Assembly: GCA_910577665.1 (NCBI GenBank)
Contig: CAJTOJ010000013.1
Span: forward strand, 6,297-70,296
Direction: 5' to 3'
Source: an uncultured Acetatifactor sp.
Lineage (GTDB): Bacteria; Bacillota; Clostridia; Lachnospirales; Lachnospiraceae
DNA: 64,000 nucleotides
Positions 9,255 to 16,629 of the stretch are shown piece by piece (the first letter of the stretch is position 1; each line of letters begins with the position of its first letter). The position numbers were made by a program, and so were the translations under genes. A model generated the notes under the pieces. That model saw only the letters and a list, made by a program, of their open reading frames with translations, did no database searches and was not told the DNA's origin.

Positions 9255-9896
9255 ATGAAATCCGTTTTGATAATCGGCCTGGGGCGATTCGGACGCCATA
9301 TGGCAAAGAAATTTATAGAGAATGGCCATGAGGTCATGGCCATTGACCACAATGAAGACAGGGCAGATGATGCCGTGGGACTGATTGGCCAGATCCTGAT
9401 CGGGGATGCCACAGAGGAGCGTTTCATGGAGTCCCTGGGTATTGGCAACTTTGATCTGGCAGTCATAGCCATCGGGGAGAACTTCCAGACGGTTCTGGAG
9501 ATCACAGTTCTCTTAAAGGACCTGGGATGCAAATATATCGTGGCCAGGGCCACCCGGGATGTGCATAAGAAGCTGCTTCTGCGCAATGGAGCGGACTATG
9601 TATCCTACGCAGAGCGGGAGGTGGCGGAGCGTCTGGCCATCAAGTTTGGTGCAGACAATATTTTCGACTATGTGGAACTGACGCCGGAAATCGGCATCTT
9701 TGAGATTGCGGTACCGGAGAAATGGCTGGGCAAGAGCCTGGTGGAGCTGTCTATCCGCACGAAATATCATGTGAGTGTGCTGGCCACGAAGAAGCAGGAA
9801 CAGATCTTTCCCCTGCCCCATCCCAGCTATGTGTTCCAGAAAGATGAGAGCATTATGGTCATGGGAACCATGGAAGCCATCGAAGCGATCACTTGA
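9255..9896 (+). CDS. ktrA: KtrA/TrkA-family regulatory subunit of potassium uptake
   Basis: 213-residue cytosolic RCK protein. It has an N-terminal Rossmann RCK_N domain (VLIIGLGRFGRHMAKK, with the second acidic strand end at MAIDHNEDRAD) that binds ATP/ADP or NAD(H), and a C-terminal RCK_C domain from about residue 135 (PEIGIFEIAVPEKWLGKSL). Octamers of such proteins gate the KtrB pore. The ATG at 9255 is chosen because GGGAGG (9239-9244) precedes it; an in-frame ATG at 9222 has no site. It sits immediately downstream of ktrB, confirming the pair. A hairpin with a short T-run follows at 10024-10046. Confidence 0.92.
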   Translation: MKSVLIIGLGRFGRHMAKKFIENGHEVMAIDHNEDRADDAVGLIGQILIGDATEERFMESLGIGNFDLAVIAIGENFQTVLEITVLLKDLGCKYIVARATRDVHKKLLLRNGADYVSYAEREVAERLAIKFGADNIFDYVELTPEIGIFEIAVPEKWLGKSLVELSIRTKYHVSVLATKKQEQIFPLPHPSYVFQKDESIMVMGTMEAIEAIT

Positions 9897-10023
9897 CAGG
9901 ACAGGAGACCATCTGGCAGAACGGGCAGGAGATTGTACGGTTTATCCTGCGGACCTCCACTGCCGGATGGGCATTGTATACCCTGGGCGGCTTTAGCAAT
10001 AACAGGTACAGCCAGGTGGCAAG

Positions 10024-10047
10024 TTTGAAAGTAAACTTTCAAATTTT
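10024..10047 (+). terminator. Hairpin after ktrA, probable terminator
   Basis: TTTGAAAG (10024-10031), loop TAAA and CTTTCAAA (10036-10043) form a perfect 8-bp stem followed by TTTT. It lies between ktrA and repeat A1, pointing toward the convergent uxaC gene. The stem is AT-rich, so termination may be weak. Two shorter hairpins of the same design (G-A-rich stem, NAAA loop) occur at 36530-36543 and 37331-37344. Confidence 0.5.
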
Positions 10048-10050
10048 GAT

Positions 10051-10218
10051 TCCCGAGGGCAATGAGCCAAGTGAATGCACCAGCATCCATTTGGCTCTTG
10101 CCGCCAGGAGGGCGTAGTGCTGGTGGCGCATGATCAGCACCCACCGAAGCGGAGGGAAGACTACATACCCCGCTGCTTACAGCGTTACAAGCTTGATGCC
10201 CGTTTTTCGCAGCGGGGG
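10051..10218 (+). repeat. Dispersed repeat family A, copy 1
   Basis: A 168-bp intergenic element between convergent ktrA and uxaC. Shared blocks with copies at 33779-33943 and 31067-31198 (minus) are GGGCAATGAGCCA, GCATCCATTTGGC, TGCCGC and ACAAGCTTGATGCCCG. The 3' part is closed by a 9-bp stem, CCCCGCTGC (10168-10176) with GCAGCGGGG (10209-10217). The middle carries a second hairpin around GTGCTG/CAGCAC (about 10117-10140) that copy 2 shares and copy 3 lacks. No coding potential is recognisable. The element may also serve as the terminator of the convergent genes. Confidence 0.8.
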
Positions 10219-10239
10219 ACTTGTCATTACCGTCCTTTA

Positions 10240-11649
10240 TTATATTCCAAATTTGAAATATCTGCTGGCATTATAATAGGAGATATCCTTCACGATCTCG
10301 CCCAGGGTCTCCATGTCAGCAGGGTACTGGCCGCCTTCCACCCAGTTCCCCAGAAGGTTGCAGAGGATCCTGCGGAAATACTCGTGGCGGGTGTAAGAGA
10401 GGAAGCTTCTGGAGTCAGTGAGCATTCCCACGAATCCGGACAGATTGCCCAGGCTGGCCAGGCTTGTGAGCTGTTCCTCCATGCCGGTTTTGTGGTCATT
10501 GAACCACCAGGCACTTCCCTGCTGGATCTTGGCCACGGCGGAAGAGTCCTGGAAACAGCCCAGGAGGCTGCAGATAGACTGGTTGTCATTGGGATTCAGA
10601 CTGTACAGGATGGTCCTGGGCAGCTCATCTGTGACAGCCAGTGCATTGAGGAAATCAGCCATCTGCATGCTGGGGGCATAGTTGTTGATGCAGTCATAGC
10701 CGGTGTCGGGGCCCAGCTTCTCGAACATCAAGGTGTTGTTGTCCCGTTTACAGCCATAGTGGAGCTGCATAGCCCAGTCACGGCGATGGTATTCCCTGCC
10801 CACGAACAACATGAAGGCGGTCTTGAACTTCATCTCTTCTTCCTTGGTGAGCAGCATCCGGTTCTGCCGTTTTAAGAAGATCTCCTCGATCTCCTCTTCA
10901 TTGGCCGGGTAGTACATCACATATTCTAAAGCATGGTCAGACACATTGCAGCCCATGGAGGCAAAGAAGTCCATACGCTGTCTCAGGGCTTTTTGCAGGG
11001 TCTGGAAGGTGGGGATCTCTGTCATACCTACAGTGGCAGCCAGGCTGTCCAGATAGTTCAGATAGTCGGGTTTCTCAATGTTCATGGCCTTGTCAGGTCT
11101 CCAGGCAGGCAGTACTTTCACATCGAAGCTGGTATCCTCTGCCAGTTTCCTGTGCCATTCCAGGCTATCCACAGGATCATCTGTGGTGCAGATCAGTGTC
11201 ACGTTGCTCTGCCTGATCAGATTGCGCACGCTCATGGAAGGCTGGGCGAGCTTTTCATTGCATAGGTTCCAGACTTCATCTGCCGTGTTTTTGTTCAGCA
11301 CGCCTGTATAGCCAAAATATCTCTGAAGTTCCAGATGACTCCAGTGGAACAGAGGGTTGCCGATAGCTTTGCCCAGGCATTCCGCCCATTTGCAGAATTT
11401 CTCATAGTCAGAAGCGTCCCCGGTGATGTATTTTTCCTCCACGCCAAAAGAACGCATAAGACGCCATTTGTAGTGGTCACCGCCCAGCCAGACCTGGGTG
11501 ATATTGTCGAACTGGCGATCCTCAGAGATCTCCTTTGGGTTGATGTGGCAGTGGTAGTCCAGCACAGGGGTGCCTTCCGCATAGTTGTGGAACAGTGCCT
11601 GCGCCGTCTGGGTTTCCAGTAGGAAGTCCTTGTCCATAAATGCTTTCAT
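10240..11649 (-). CDS. uxaC: Glucuronate/galacturonate isomerase
   Basis: 469-residue uronate isomerase of the amidohydrolase-type TIM-barrel fold. It interconverts D-galacturonate and D-tagaturonate (or D-glucuronate and D-fructuronate), the first cytoplasmic step of hexuronate breakdown. The metal motif HCHI is seen in VLDYHCHINPKEI; typical segments include WLGGDHYKWR, TTDDPVDSLEWH and DSRSFLSYTRHEYFRRILC near the C-terminus. Length is that of the family (about 470). The ATG at 11649 follows a good GGAGG. The LacI regulator gene lies 96 bp upstream on the same strand, and uxaB-uxaA are transcribed away from it, so the four form one catabolic locus. A partial operator copy sits in the gap at 11681-11696. 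Confidence 0.96.
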   Translation of the reverse strand: MKAFMDKDFLLETQTAQALFHNYAEGTPVLDYHCHINPKEISEDRQFDNITQVWLGGDHYKWRLMRSFGVEEKYITGDASDYEKFCKWAECLGKAIGNPLFHWSHLELQRYFGYTGVLNKNTADEVWNLCNEKLAQPSMSVRNLIRQSNVTLICTTDDPVDSLEWHRKLAEDTSFDVKVLPAWRPDKAMNIEKPDYLNYLDSLAATVGMTEIPTFQTLQKALRQRMDFFASMGCNVSDHALEYVMYYPANEEEIEEIFLKRQNRMLLTKEEEMKFKTAFMLFVGREYHRRDWAMQLHYGCKRDNNTLMFEKLGPDTGYDCINNYAPSMQMADFLNALAVTDELPRTILYSLNPNDNQSICSLLGCFQDSSAVAKIQQGSAWWFNDHKTGMEEQLTSLASLGNLSGFVGMLTDSRSFLSYTRHEYFRRILCNLLGNWVEGGQYPADMETLGEIVKDISYYNASRYFKFGI

Positions 11650-11680
11650 GTTTTTCCTCCAGTTTAGGTGAGATAAGTGG

Positions 11681-11696
11681 TTTGAATGGGTTACAT
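11681..11696. promoter_or_regulatory. Partial operator upstream of uxaC
   Basis: The right half GGTTACAT (11689-11696) is identical to the right half of the perfect site at 12800-12815; the left half is degenerate. It lies 32-47 bp before the uxaC start codon. By position and half-site identity it may be a weaker site of the same LacI-family regulator. Confidence 0.4.
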
Positions 11697-11745
11697 GGTT
11701 TTCGTTCCCCTCACATCCAGGGTGGGGTGTAACAGTTTGTCCGCC

Positions 11746-12753
11746 TTAGCGGGTAGTGCCTCTTTTTACAATCTCGCCGGAGAATATGGTCTTCTTCGGC
11801 ATCTCATTGCCCTCCAGGACACCCATGAGGGTGCTGGTCAGATGCTGGCAGAGAGATTCCAGTTTGTTGTCGATGCTGGTCAGTTCCGGTTCACAGCAGA
11901 CTGCCAGCATGGAGTTGTTATAGCCCAGCACGGAGAAATCCTCCGGGATACGGTATCCCATCTCCCGGGCAAATTTTACCGCTGCCAGGGCCAGGGTATC
12001 GTCTGCGGCGATGACTCCATGAAAGGAAAGCCCTTTTCCGGCCAGGGTCTTTAGTTGCCTTGCCATGGCGGGAATGTCCTCATGGGATCCCGGATAGTAC
12101 TGTACAAGTGCCTGGGGGGATGCAGGTCTCTTCTCCTCCATGGCGGCCCGGAAGCCTGCAAGCTTTTTCTTGCCGCTGTAGGAGTCGGAGTTGTAATAAT
12201 ACAGGATATCCTCCACTCCGGTGCGGATCATCTGCAGGGTGGCGTTGTACATGGAAGTGAAGTCATCGGAGACCACACTGTATACATTTGGCACATCCAG
12301 GGCGGCGTTTAAGAGCATCACGGGTACCTGGGTGGCGGACTCTCTGATGTAAGCATTATCCGCCTCTTTCTCATAGATGAAATTGGAGCCCACCAGTATG
12401 ATGCCGTCCACTTTCTTGGTGATCAGCAGGTTCATGGAAGAGACCTTTGCCTCCAGTCCATAGCCGGTACAACACAGGATACTGTCATAGCCCTTTCCCC
12501 GCAGGTTCTGTTCAATGTAGTAGATAGCCTTGGCCAGGTGCAGGTCGGAACTGTCTGCACACATGATACCGATGGTTCTCATGGTGTTCAGGCCGAGTCC
12601 CCTGGCGAAGGCATTGGGCCTGTATTCATACTGGCTGATCACATCCAGGACTTTCTTCTTGGTCTTTTCGCTGACGTTATTGCTCCCATTTAGAACACGG
12701 GAAACCGTGGCAATGGAAACACCGGCTTTCTCGGATATGTCATAGATGGTCAT
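11746..12753 (-). CDS. LacI-family transcriptional regulator of hexuronate genes
   Basis: 335 residues: N-terminal LacI helix-turn-helix (MTIYDISEKAGVSIATVSRV), hinge helix with NAFARGLG, then a periplasmic-binding-type sensor domain (IGIMCADSSDLHLAKAIYY, VDGIILVGSN, GVIAADDTLALAAVKFA). Such regulators normally repress and are released by a pathway sugar. The gene lies between uxaC (same strand, downstream) and uxaB-uxaA (divergent), so hexuronate control is a strong inference. Its own promoter (TTGCAA 12853-12858, TATAAT read on the minus strand at 12831-12836, 16-bp spacer) is followed by a perfect ATGTAA(N4)TTACAT site at 12800-12815, indicating autoregulation. Inducer unknown; tagaturonate or fructuronate would be natural. 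Confidence 0.9.
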   Translation of the reverse strand: MTIYDISEKAGVSIATVSRVLNGSNNVSEKTKKKVLDVISQYEYRPNAFARGLGLNTMRTIGIMCADSSDLHLAKAIYYIEQNLRGKGYDSILCCTGYGLEAKVSSMNLLITKKVDGIILVGSNFIYEKEADNAYIRESATQVPVMLLNAALDVPNVYSVVSDDFTSMYNATLQMIRTGVEDILYYYNSDSYSGKKKLAGFRAAMEEKRPASPQALVQYYPGSHEDIPAMARQLKTLAGKGLSFHGVIAADDTLALAAVKFAREMGYRIPEDFSVLGYNNSMLAVCCEPELTSIDNKLESLCQHLTSTLMGVLEGNEMPKKTIFSGEIVKRGTTR

Positions 12754-12799
12754 GTGTCTGCTACCTCGTCTGCCATAGTTGGGATTCTCGTCAATGGGA

Positions 12800-12815
12800 A
12801 TGTAAGTGGTTACAT
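12800..12815. promoter_or_regulatory. LacI-type operator at the regulator's own promoter
   Basis: ATGTAAGTGGTTACAT is an inverted repeat with 6-bp halves ATGTAA/TTACAT around 4 bases. It starts about 15 bp downstream of the minus-strand -10 hexamer at 12831-12836. The same 16-bp design recurs at 13177-13192 in front of uxaB. Confidence 0.75.
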
Positions 12816-12830
12816 AAATGCTCTATTTCA

Positions 12831-12858
12831 ATTATAGCCAACTTCCGTTTTTTTGCAA
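12831..12858 (-). promoter_or_regulatory. Promoter of the LacI-family regulator
   Basis: On the minus strand, TTGCAA (12858-12853), a 16-bp spacer and a perfect TATAAT (12836-12831). Transcription would begin just before the operator at 12800-12815 and reach the start codon at 12753 after about 70 nt. Confidence 0.6.
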
Positions 12859-12899
12859 GATATATTTTAGACTTGTCTGTGGTTTAAGGCTTTGGCGTG

Positions 12900-13036
12900 T
12901 CACTGTTCACTGGGGATGACCGCCAGGTGTTGTCATGCGTCTTTTGCGTGACAAACCCGGGACTACATGCGCCAAAAGGAGCGTTTTTTGCCCGTTTTGT
13001 GTGCATCATGTTGCTGTTTACGGCTACGTTGTGAAC
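12900..13036 (+). repeat. Dispersed structured repeat family B, copy 1
   Basis: About 137 bp lying between the divergent regulator and uxaB promoters. It shares with copies 2 and 3 the sequence TGTTCACT, AGGTGTTGTCA, a first hairpin, GTGACAAACCCG and a second long hairpin. In this copy the second stem pairs ATGC with GCAT and CAAAAGGAGC (12973-12982) with GCCCGTTTTG (12990-12999), two positions unpaired. The 3' end is more divergent (TTGTGAACC). No coding frame is conserved among copies. Confidence 0.8.
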
Positions 13037-13142
13037 CATACCTTAGGCGCTTACCATGGCGCAATGTGCGCAGAATGGACTGGGCATGGTAACTGGCAGG
13101 TGCACGGTATTGGATTTTTTCAATTTTTTTGTATTTTTATGA

Positions 13143-13171
13143 TTGACGGGACAAGGGTTTGGAAGTACAAT
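13143..13171 (+). promoter_or_regulatory. uxaB-uxaA promoter
   Basis: TTGACG (13143-13148), a 17-bp spacer and TACAAT (13166-13171): a good vegetative promoter. The operator at 13177-13192 begins 5 bp after the -10 box and would cover the start point, which fits repression by the neighbouring LacI-family protein. Confidence 0.75.
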
Positions 13172-13176
13172 TTGAG

Positions 13177-13192
13177 ATGTAAGAGCTTACAT
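13177..13192. promoter_or_regulatory. LacI-type operator at the uxaB promoter
   Basis: ATGTAAGAGCTTACAT has perfect 7-bp halves around two central bases. It has the same length and outer halves as the site at 12800-12815 and sits at the expected transcription start. Confidence 0.8.
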
Positions 13193-13243
13193 TTCTGGGA
13201 CTGTAAAACAGGGTATTGGCACAGTAGAAGGGAGAAAGGCAAG

Positions 13244-14704
13244 ATGGAGATCTTAAATAAGAAAATGACGGGCAAAAAGGACAGGCCCATCCGGGTGGTA
13301 CAGTTCGGGGAGGGTAATTTCCTCCGGGCCTTTGTGGATTACATGATTGACATTGCCAATGAGCAGGGGAAATTCCATGGGGATATTGTGCTGGTGAAAC
13401 CCATTGAATTCGGCACCCTGGACAATTTCCACAGGCAGGACTGCCAGTATACCGTATCCCTGCGGGGAGTGGTGGACGGGGAGGCGAAGGTGCTGAACCG
13501 CCAGGTTACAAGTGTTGCGGATGCAGTGGATGCCTACGGCGAATATGAGAAATACATAGGGCTGTCTGAACTGGAGACCTTGCGTTTTGTGGTATCCAAC
13601 ACCACGGAGGCCGGCATTGTGTTTGATGCCACGGACCGGTTTGACGCCATGCCGCCCAGGACATTCCCCGGGAAGCTGACCCAGTTTTTGTTCCATAGAT
13701 TTGAGACTTTTAAAGGGGATTCCTCCAAGGGGCTTGTGATGCTGCCTGTAGAACTGATCGATGACAATGGTATCATGCTGAAGAAATGCGTGATGCAGTT
13801 TATTGACACCTGGAAGCTGGGGGATGCTTTCAGGGCCTGGGTGGAAGAGGCCTGTGTATTCACCTCCACTCTGGTGGACCGCATTGTCACGGGATATCCC
13901 AGGGAAAACATTGAGGAAGAGTGGGAGAGATTGGGGTATGAAGACCGCACCCTGGTCACCGGGGAGCCTTTTGCCCTGTGGGTCATCGAGAGTGACAGGG
14001 ATATCAGCAGGGAGTTGCCTTTGCCGGAAGCCGGACTGCCTGTGATCTTCACAGACAACCAGAAGCCGTACAAGCAACGGAAGGTGCGGATCTTAAACGG
14101 TGCCCACACCTCTTTTGTGCTGGCTTCCTACCTGTGCGGCAATGATATTGTGAAGGAATCCATGGAGGATCCGGATATTCGGAATTTCATGGAAAAGACC
14201 ATTTTTGATGAGGTGATTCCCACCTTGACACTGCCTGAGGAGGAGCTGAAGACCTTTGCAGAGGCGGTGATTACCCGGTTCAACAACCCTTACGTGAAAC
14301 ATGCCCTGCTGTCCATCTCCCTGAACTCTGTGTCCAAGTGGAGGGCCAGGTGTCTGCCCAGCCTTCTGGGATATGTGGAGCAGTTTCACAGGCTGCCCGC
14401 CCGCCTTACCTTTTCACTGGCAGCGCTGATGGCTTTCTACCAGGGGACCGAGATCCGGGACAAGGCACTGATCGGCCACCGGGACGGCCAGGAGTATTCT
14501 ATCCTGGATGATGCGGAAGTACTGGAATTCTTCCGGGATCACTGTGAGAAGGACACGGAAGGTTTTGTGAAGGATTTTCTGGGCAGAGAGGATTTCTTCG
14601 GTCAGGATCTGAACCAGGTGGAAGGTCTCACCCAGGCTGTGACAGGGTACCTGGGGGATATCAGAACCAACGGAATGAGGGCCGCAGTATGCAGAATTTC
14701 CTAA
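13244..14704 (+). CDS. uxaB: Tagaturonate reductase (altronate oxidoreductase)
   Basis: 486-residue polyol/mannitol dehydrogenase-type enzyme that reduces D-tagaturonate to D-altronate with NADH, the second galacturonate step. The N-terminal Rossmann part opens with IRVVQFGEGNFLRAFVDYM; VSNTTEAGIVFD and GLVMLPVELIDDNG follow; the catalytic helix region contains RKVRILNGAHTSFVLASY. The enzyme could also act as fructuronate reductase (UxuB type), but the adjacent uxaA supports UxaB. The start at 13244 has GGGAGAAAGG upstream and the normal family N-terminus; the longer open frame from 12935 only reads through repeat B1 and the promoter. The 3' end overlaps uxaA by 16 nt. Confidence 0.92.
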   Translation: MEILNKKMTGKKDRPIRVVQFGEGNFLRAFVDYMIDIANEQGKFHGDIVLVKPIEFGTLDNFHRQDCQYTVSLRGVVDGEAKVLNRQVTSVADAVDAYGEYEKYIGLSELETLRFVVSNTTEAGIVFDATDRFDAMPPRTFPGKLTQFLFHRFETFKGDSSKGLVMLPVELIDDNGIMLKKCVMQFIDTWKLGDAFRAWVEEACVFTSTLVDRIVTGYPRENIEEEWERLGYEDRTLVTGEPFALWVIESDRDISRELPLPEAGLPVIFTDNQKPYKQRKVRILNGAHTSFVLASYLCGNDIVKESMEDPDIRNFMEKTIFDEVIPTLTLPEEELKTFAEAVITRFNNPYVKHALLSISLNSVSKWRARCLPSLLGYVEQFHRLPARLTFSLAALMAFYQGTEIRDKALIGHRDGQEYSILDDAEVLEFFRDHCEKDTEGFVKDFLGREDFFGQDLNQVEGLTQAVTGYLGDIRTNGMRAAVCRIS

Positions 14705-16281
14705 AAATAAATGAAAATGACAATGTAGTAGTGGCACTGGATACCATTCCTGCTGGACAGACCATCCAGGTAGGGGCAGGTGGCCAGGACTGTGCCATCA
14801 AAGTTCTGGAGGAGATTCCCCCGGGACACAAGATGGCTTTATGCCATATTCCGGAAGGCGGGGAAGTGGTCAAATATGGCTACCGTATCGGCTATGCAAA
14901 GGAAGAGATCCAGGCCGGGAGCTGGATTCACACCCACAATCTGAAGACGGCCTTAGGAGATCTGCTGGAGTACACCTATGAGCCGGTGGAGGAGGTAAAG
15001 TCTGGAGATAAACTTCCAGACATTGAAAGGAATGCCCGCCAAAGGCAGGCATGGAGTTACAAAAATGCAGCTGCCGGGAATGGCTCCGGCCAGGAGAAAG
15101 CGGCTGTGGAAGATGTCACCTTTCCGGGATATCTGCGTCCGGACGGAAAGGCAGGGGTGCGCAACGAGATCTGGATCATTCCTACAGTGGGCTGTGTGAA
15201 CAATGTGGCTACGGAAATCGCAAAACGGGCCAATGCCTTTGTAAAGGGAAGCGTAGAAGAAGTCATTGCTTTTCCCCACCCTTACGGCTGTTCCCAGATG
15301 GGGGACGACCAGGAGTATACCAGGCAGATCCTGGCGGACCTGGTGAACCACCCCAATGCAGGCGGTGTGCTGGTGTTGGGACTGGGCTGTGAGAACAGCA
15401 ACATTGAGGTGCTGATGTCCTATATCGGTGAATATGATGAAAACAGGGTGAAGTTCCTGGTATCTCAGGACTGCCAGGATGAGATCGCCTGTTCCCTGGA
15501 GCTAGTGAAGGAACTGATCGAATACGCCGGCAAATGTACCAGGGAACCAGTCAGCGTATCTAAACTGGTCATCGGTATGAAATGCGGTGGCAGTGATGGT
15601 CTGTCCGGTATCACGGCCAACCCCCTGGTGGGCCGTTTCTCGGACCTGCTGATCTCCAGGGGAGGTACTACTATTCTCACAGAGGTGCCGGAGATGTTCG
15701 GGGCAGAGACCATTCTCATGAACCGTTGTGCCAGCAAGGAGCTGTTCTGCCAGACGGTGGATCTGATCAATGACTTTAAGAAGTATTTCAAGAGCCATAA
15801 CCAGACCATTTATGAGAATCCTTCCCCAGGGAACAAGAAGGGCGGTATATCCACTCTGGAGGACAAGTCCTTAGGCTGTACCCAGAAGTCGGGAAGTGCC
15901 CCGGTGAGAGGGGTATTACAGTATGGGGAGCGGGTGAAGACACCAGGACTGAACCTTCTGTCTGCTCCTGGCAATGATCTGGTGGCAGCTACAGCCCTGG
16001 CGGCGGCAGGGGCACAGATCATACTTTTTACCACAGGGCGGGGCACTCCGTTTGCGTCCCCTGTGCCCACGGTGAAGATCTCCACCAATTCGGCCCTGGC
16101 GGCCAGGAAGGCAGGCTGGATCGATTTCAATGCCGGTGTGCTGGTGGAAGAAGGAACTATGGAAGAGGAGACAAAGCATCTCTATGACTATGTGCTGGAG
16201 GTGGCAGGAGGCAGAAAGGTGTGCAGTGAGGAAGCCGGATTCCACGACATGGCTATCTTCAAGCAGGGCGTAACCTTGTAA
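14689..16281 (+). CDS. uxaA: Altronate dehydratase
   Basis: 530-residue full-length UxaA that dehydrates D-altronate to 2-keto-3-deoxygluconate. It has an N-terminal SAF domain (about 1-100, with RIGYAKEEIQAGSWIHTHN) and the C-terminal iron-dependent catalytic domain. The latter shows GYLRPDGKAGVRN, FPHPYGCSQMGDD, LGLGCENSNIE, IGMKCGGSDGLSGITANP and the GRGTPFASPVPTVKI segment near the end. It is slightly longer than the usual 495 or so residues because of a linker after the SAF domain. Translation is coupled to uxaB by a 16-nt overlap. A strong terminator follows at 16308-16358. KDG kinase and aldolase genes are not in this window. Confidence 0.95.
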   Translation: MQNFLKINENDNVVVALDTIPAGQTIQVGAGGQDCAIKVLEEIPPGHKMALCHIPEGGEVVKYGYRIGYAKEEIQAGSWIHTHNLKTALGDLLEYTYEPVEEVKSGDKLPDIERNARQRQAWSYKNAAAGNGSGQEKAAVEDVTFPGYLRPDGKAGVRNEIWIIPTVGCVNNVATEIAKRANAFVKGSVEEVIAFPHPYGCSQMGDDQEYTRQILADLVNHPNAGGVLVLGLGCENSNIEVLMSYIGEYDENRVKFLVSQDCQDEIACSLELVKELIEYAGKCTREPVSVSKLVIGMKCGGSDGLSGITANPLVGRFSDLLISRGGTTILTEVPEMFGAETILMNRCASKELFCQTVDLINDFKKYFKSHNQTIYENPSPGNKKGGISTLEDKSLGCTQKSGSAPVRGVLQYGERVKTPGLNLLSAPGNDLVAATALAAAGAQIILFTTGRGTPFASPVPTVKISTNSALAARKAGWIDFNAGVLVEEGTMEEETKHLYDYVLEVAGGRKVCSEEAGFHDMAIFKQGVTL

Positions 16282-16307
16282 GAAGTGGAAGAGAAAGCGG
16301 GAACAAA

Positions 16308-16358
16308 AGCCAGAACCTGGGTGGGAAGGAATTCTCATCCGGGTTCTGGCTTTGTCTT
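16308..16358 (+). terminator. Terminator of uxaB-uxaA
   Basis: GCCAGAACC (16309-16317) pairs with GGTTCTGGC (16342-16350), extended inward by GGGTG/ATCC-type pairs, and is followed by TTTGTCTTT. It is 27 bp after the uxaA stop. Confidence 0.8.
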
Positions 16359-16380
16359 TCTATGGATCAGGGTGCACAAG

Positions 16381-16507
16381 GTTCACTGGGGTATCGCCGC
16401 GAGGTGTTGTCACGCGCCTTTTGCGTGACAAACCCGAGACTGCGCGCGAAATCGCTGTTCTTGCGATTTCTGCGCATCTGTTACTGTGAACGGAGCGAAC
16501 AGTAACC
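16381..16507 (+). repeat. Dispersed structured repeat family B, copy 2
   Basis: The best-folded copy. Hairpin 1 pairs GTCACGC (16409-16415) with GCGTGAC (16423-16429). Hairpin 2 pairs TGCGC (16441-16445) with GCGCA (16472-16476) and GAAATCGC (16448-16455) with GCGATTTC (16463-16470). A third hairpin pairs GTTACTGT (16480-16487) with ACAGTAAC (16499-16506). Between hairpins lies the conserved ACAAACCCGAGACTG. It lies between uxaA and the FIST gene. Confidence 0.85.
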
Positions 16508-16558
16508 AGAAGGCATTTTTTTGTAAGGAAAATAGTAGGAAAAGGACAGTTTATATGA

Positions 16559-16564
16559 TATAAT
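16559..16564 (+). promoter_or_regulatory. Possible -10 box for the FIST-chemoreceptor pair
   Basis: A perfect TATAAT (16559-16564) stands 66 bp before the preferred start codon in an AT-rich stretch. The sequence 17 bp upstream (TAGGAA) is a poor -35 box, so an activator or another sigma factor may be needed. No flagellar sigma consensus is evident. Confidence 0.4.
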
Positions 16565-16629
16565 CATTTATCTGTAAAAAATGTCATGTAGAGATGGGAA
16601 AGAAGACAGGAAGAATGGAGGAAACGGAT

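Noticed and set aside
10075..10875. 266-codon plus-strand frame opposite uxaC
   Set aside because: It is the antisense shadow of uxaC extended through repeat A1; no ribosome site or protein motif.
12935..13243. 103-codon N-terminal extension of uxaB
   Set aside because: It runs through repeat B1, the promoter and the operator, and the ATG at 13244 has a good ribosome site and the family N-terminus.
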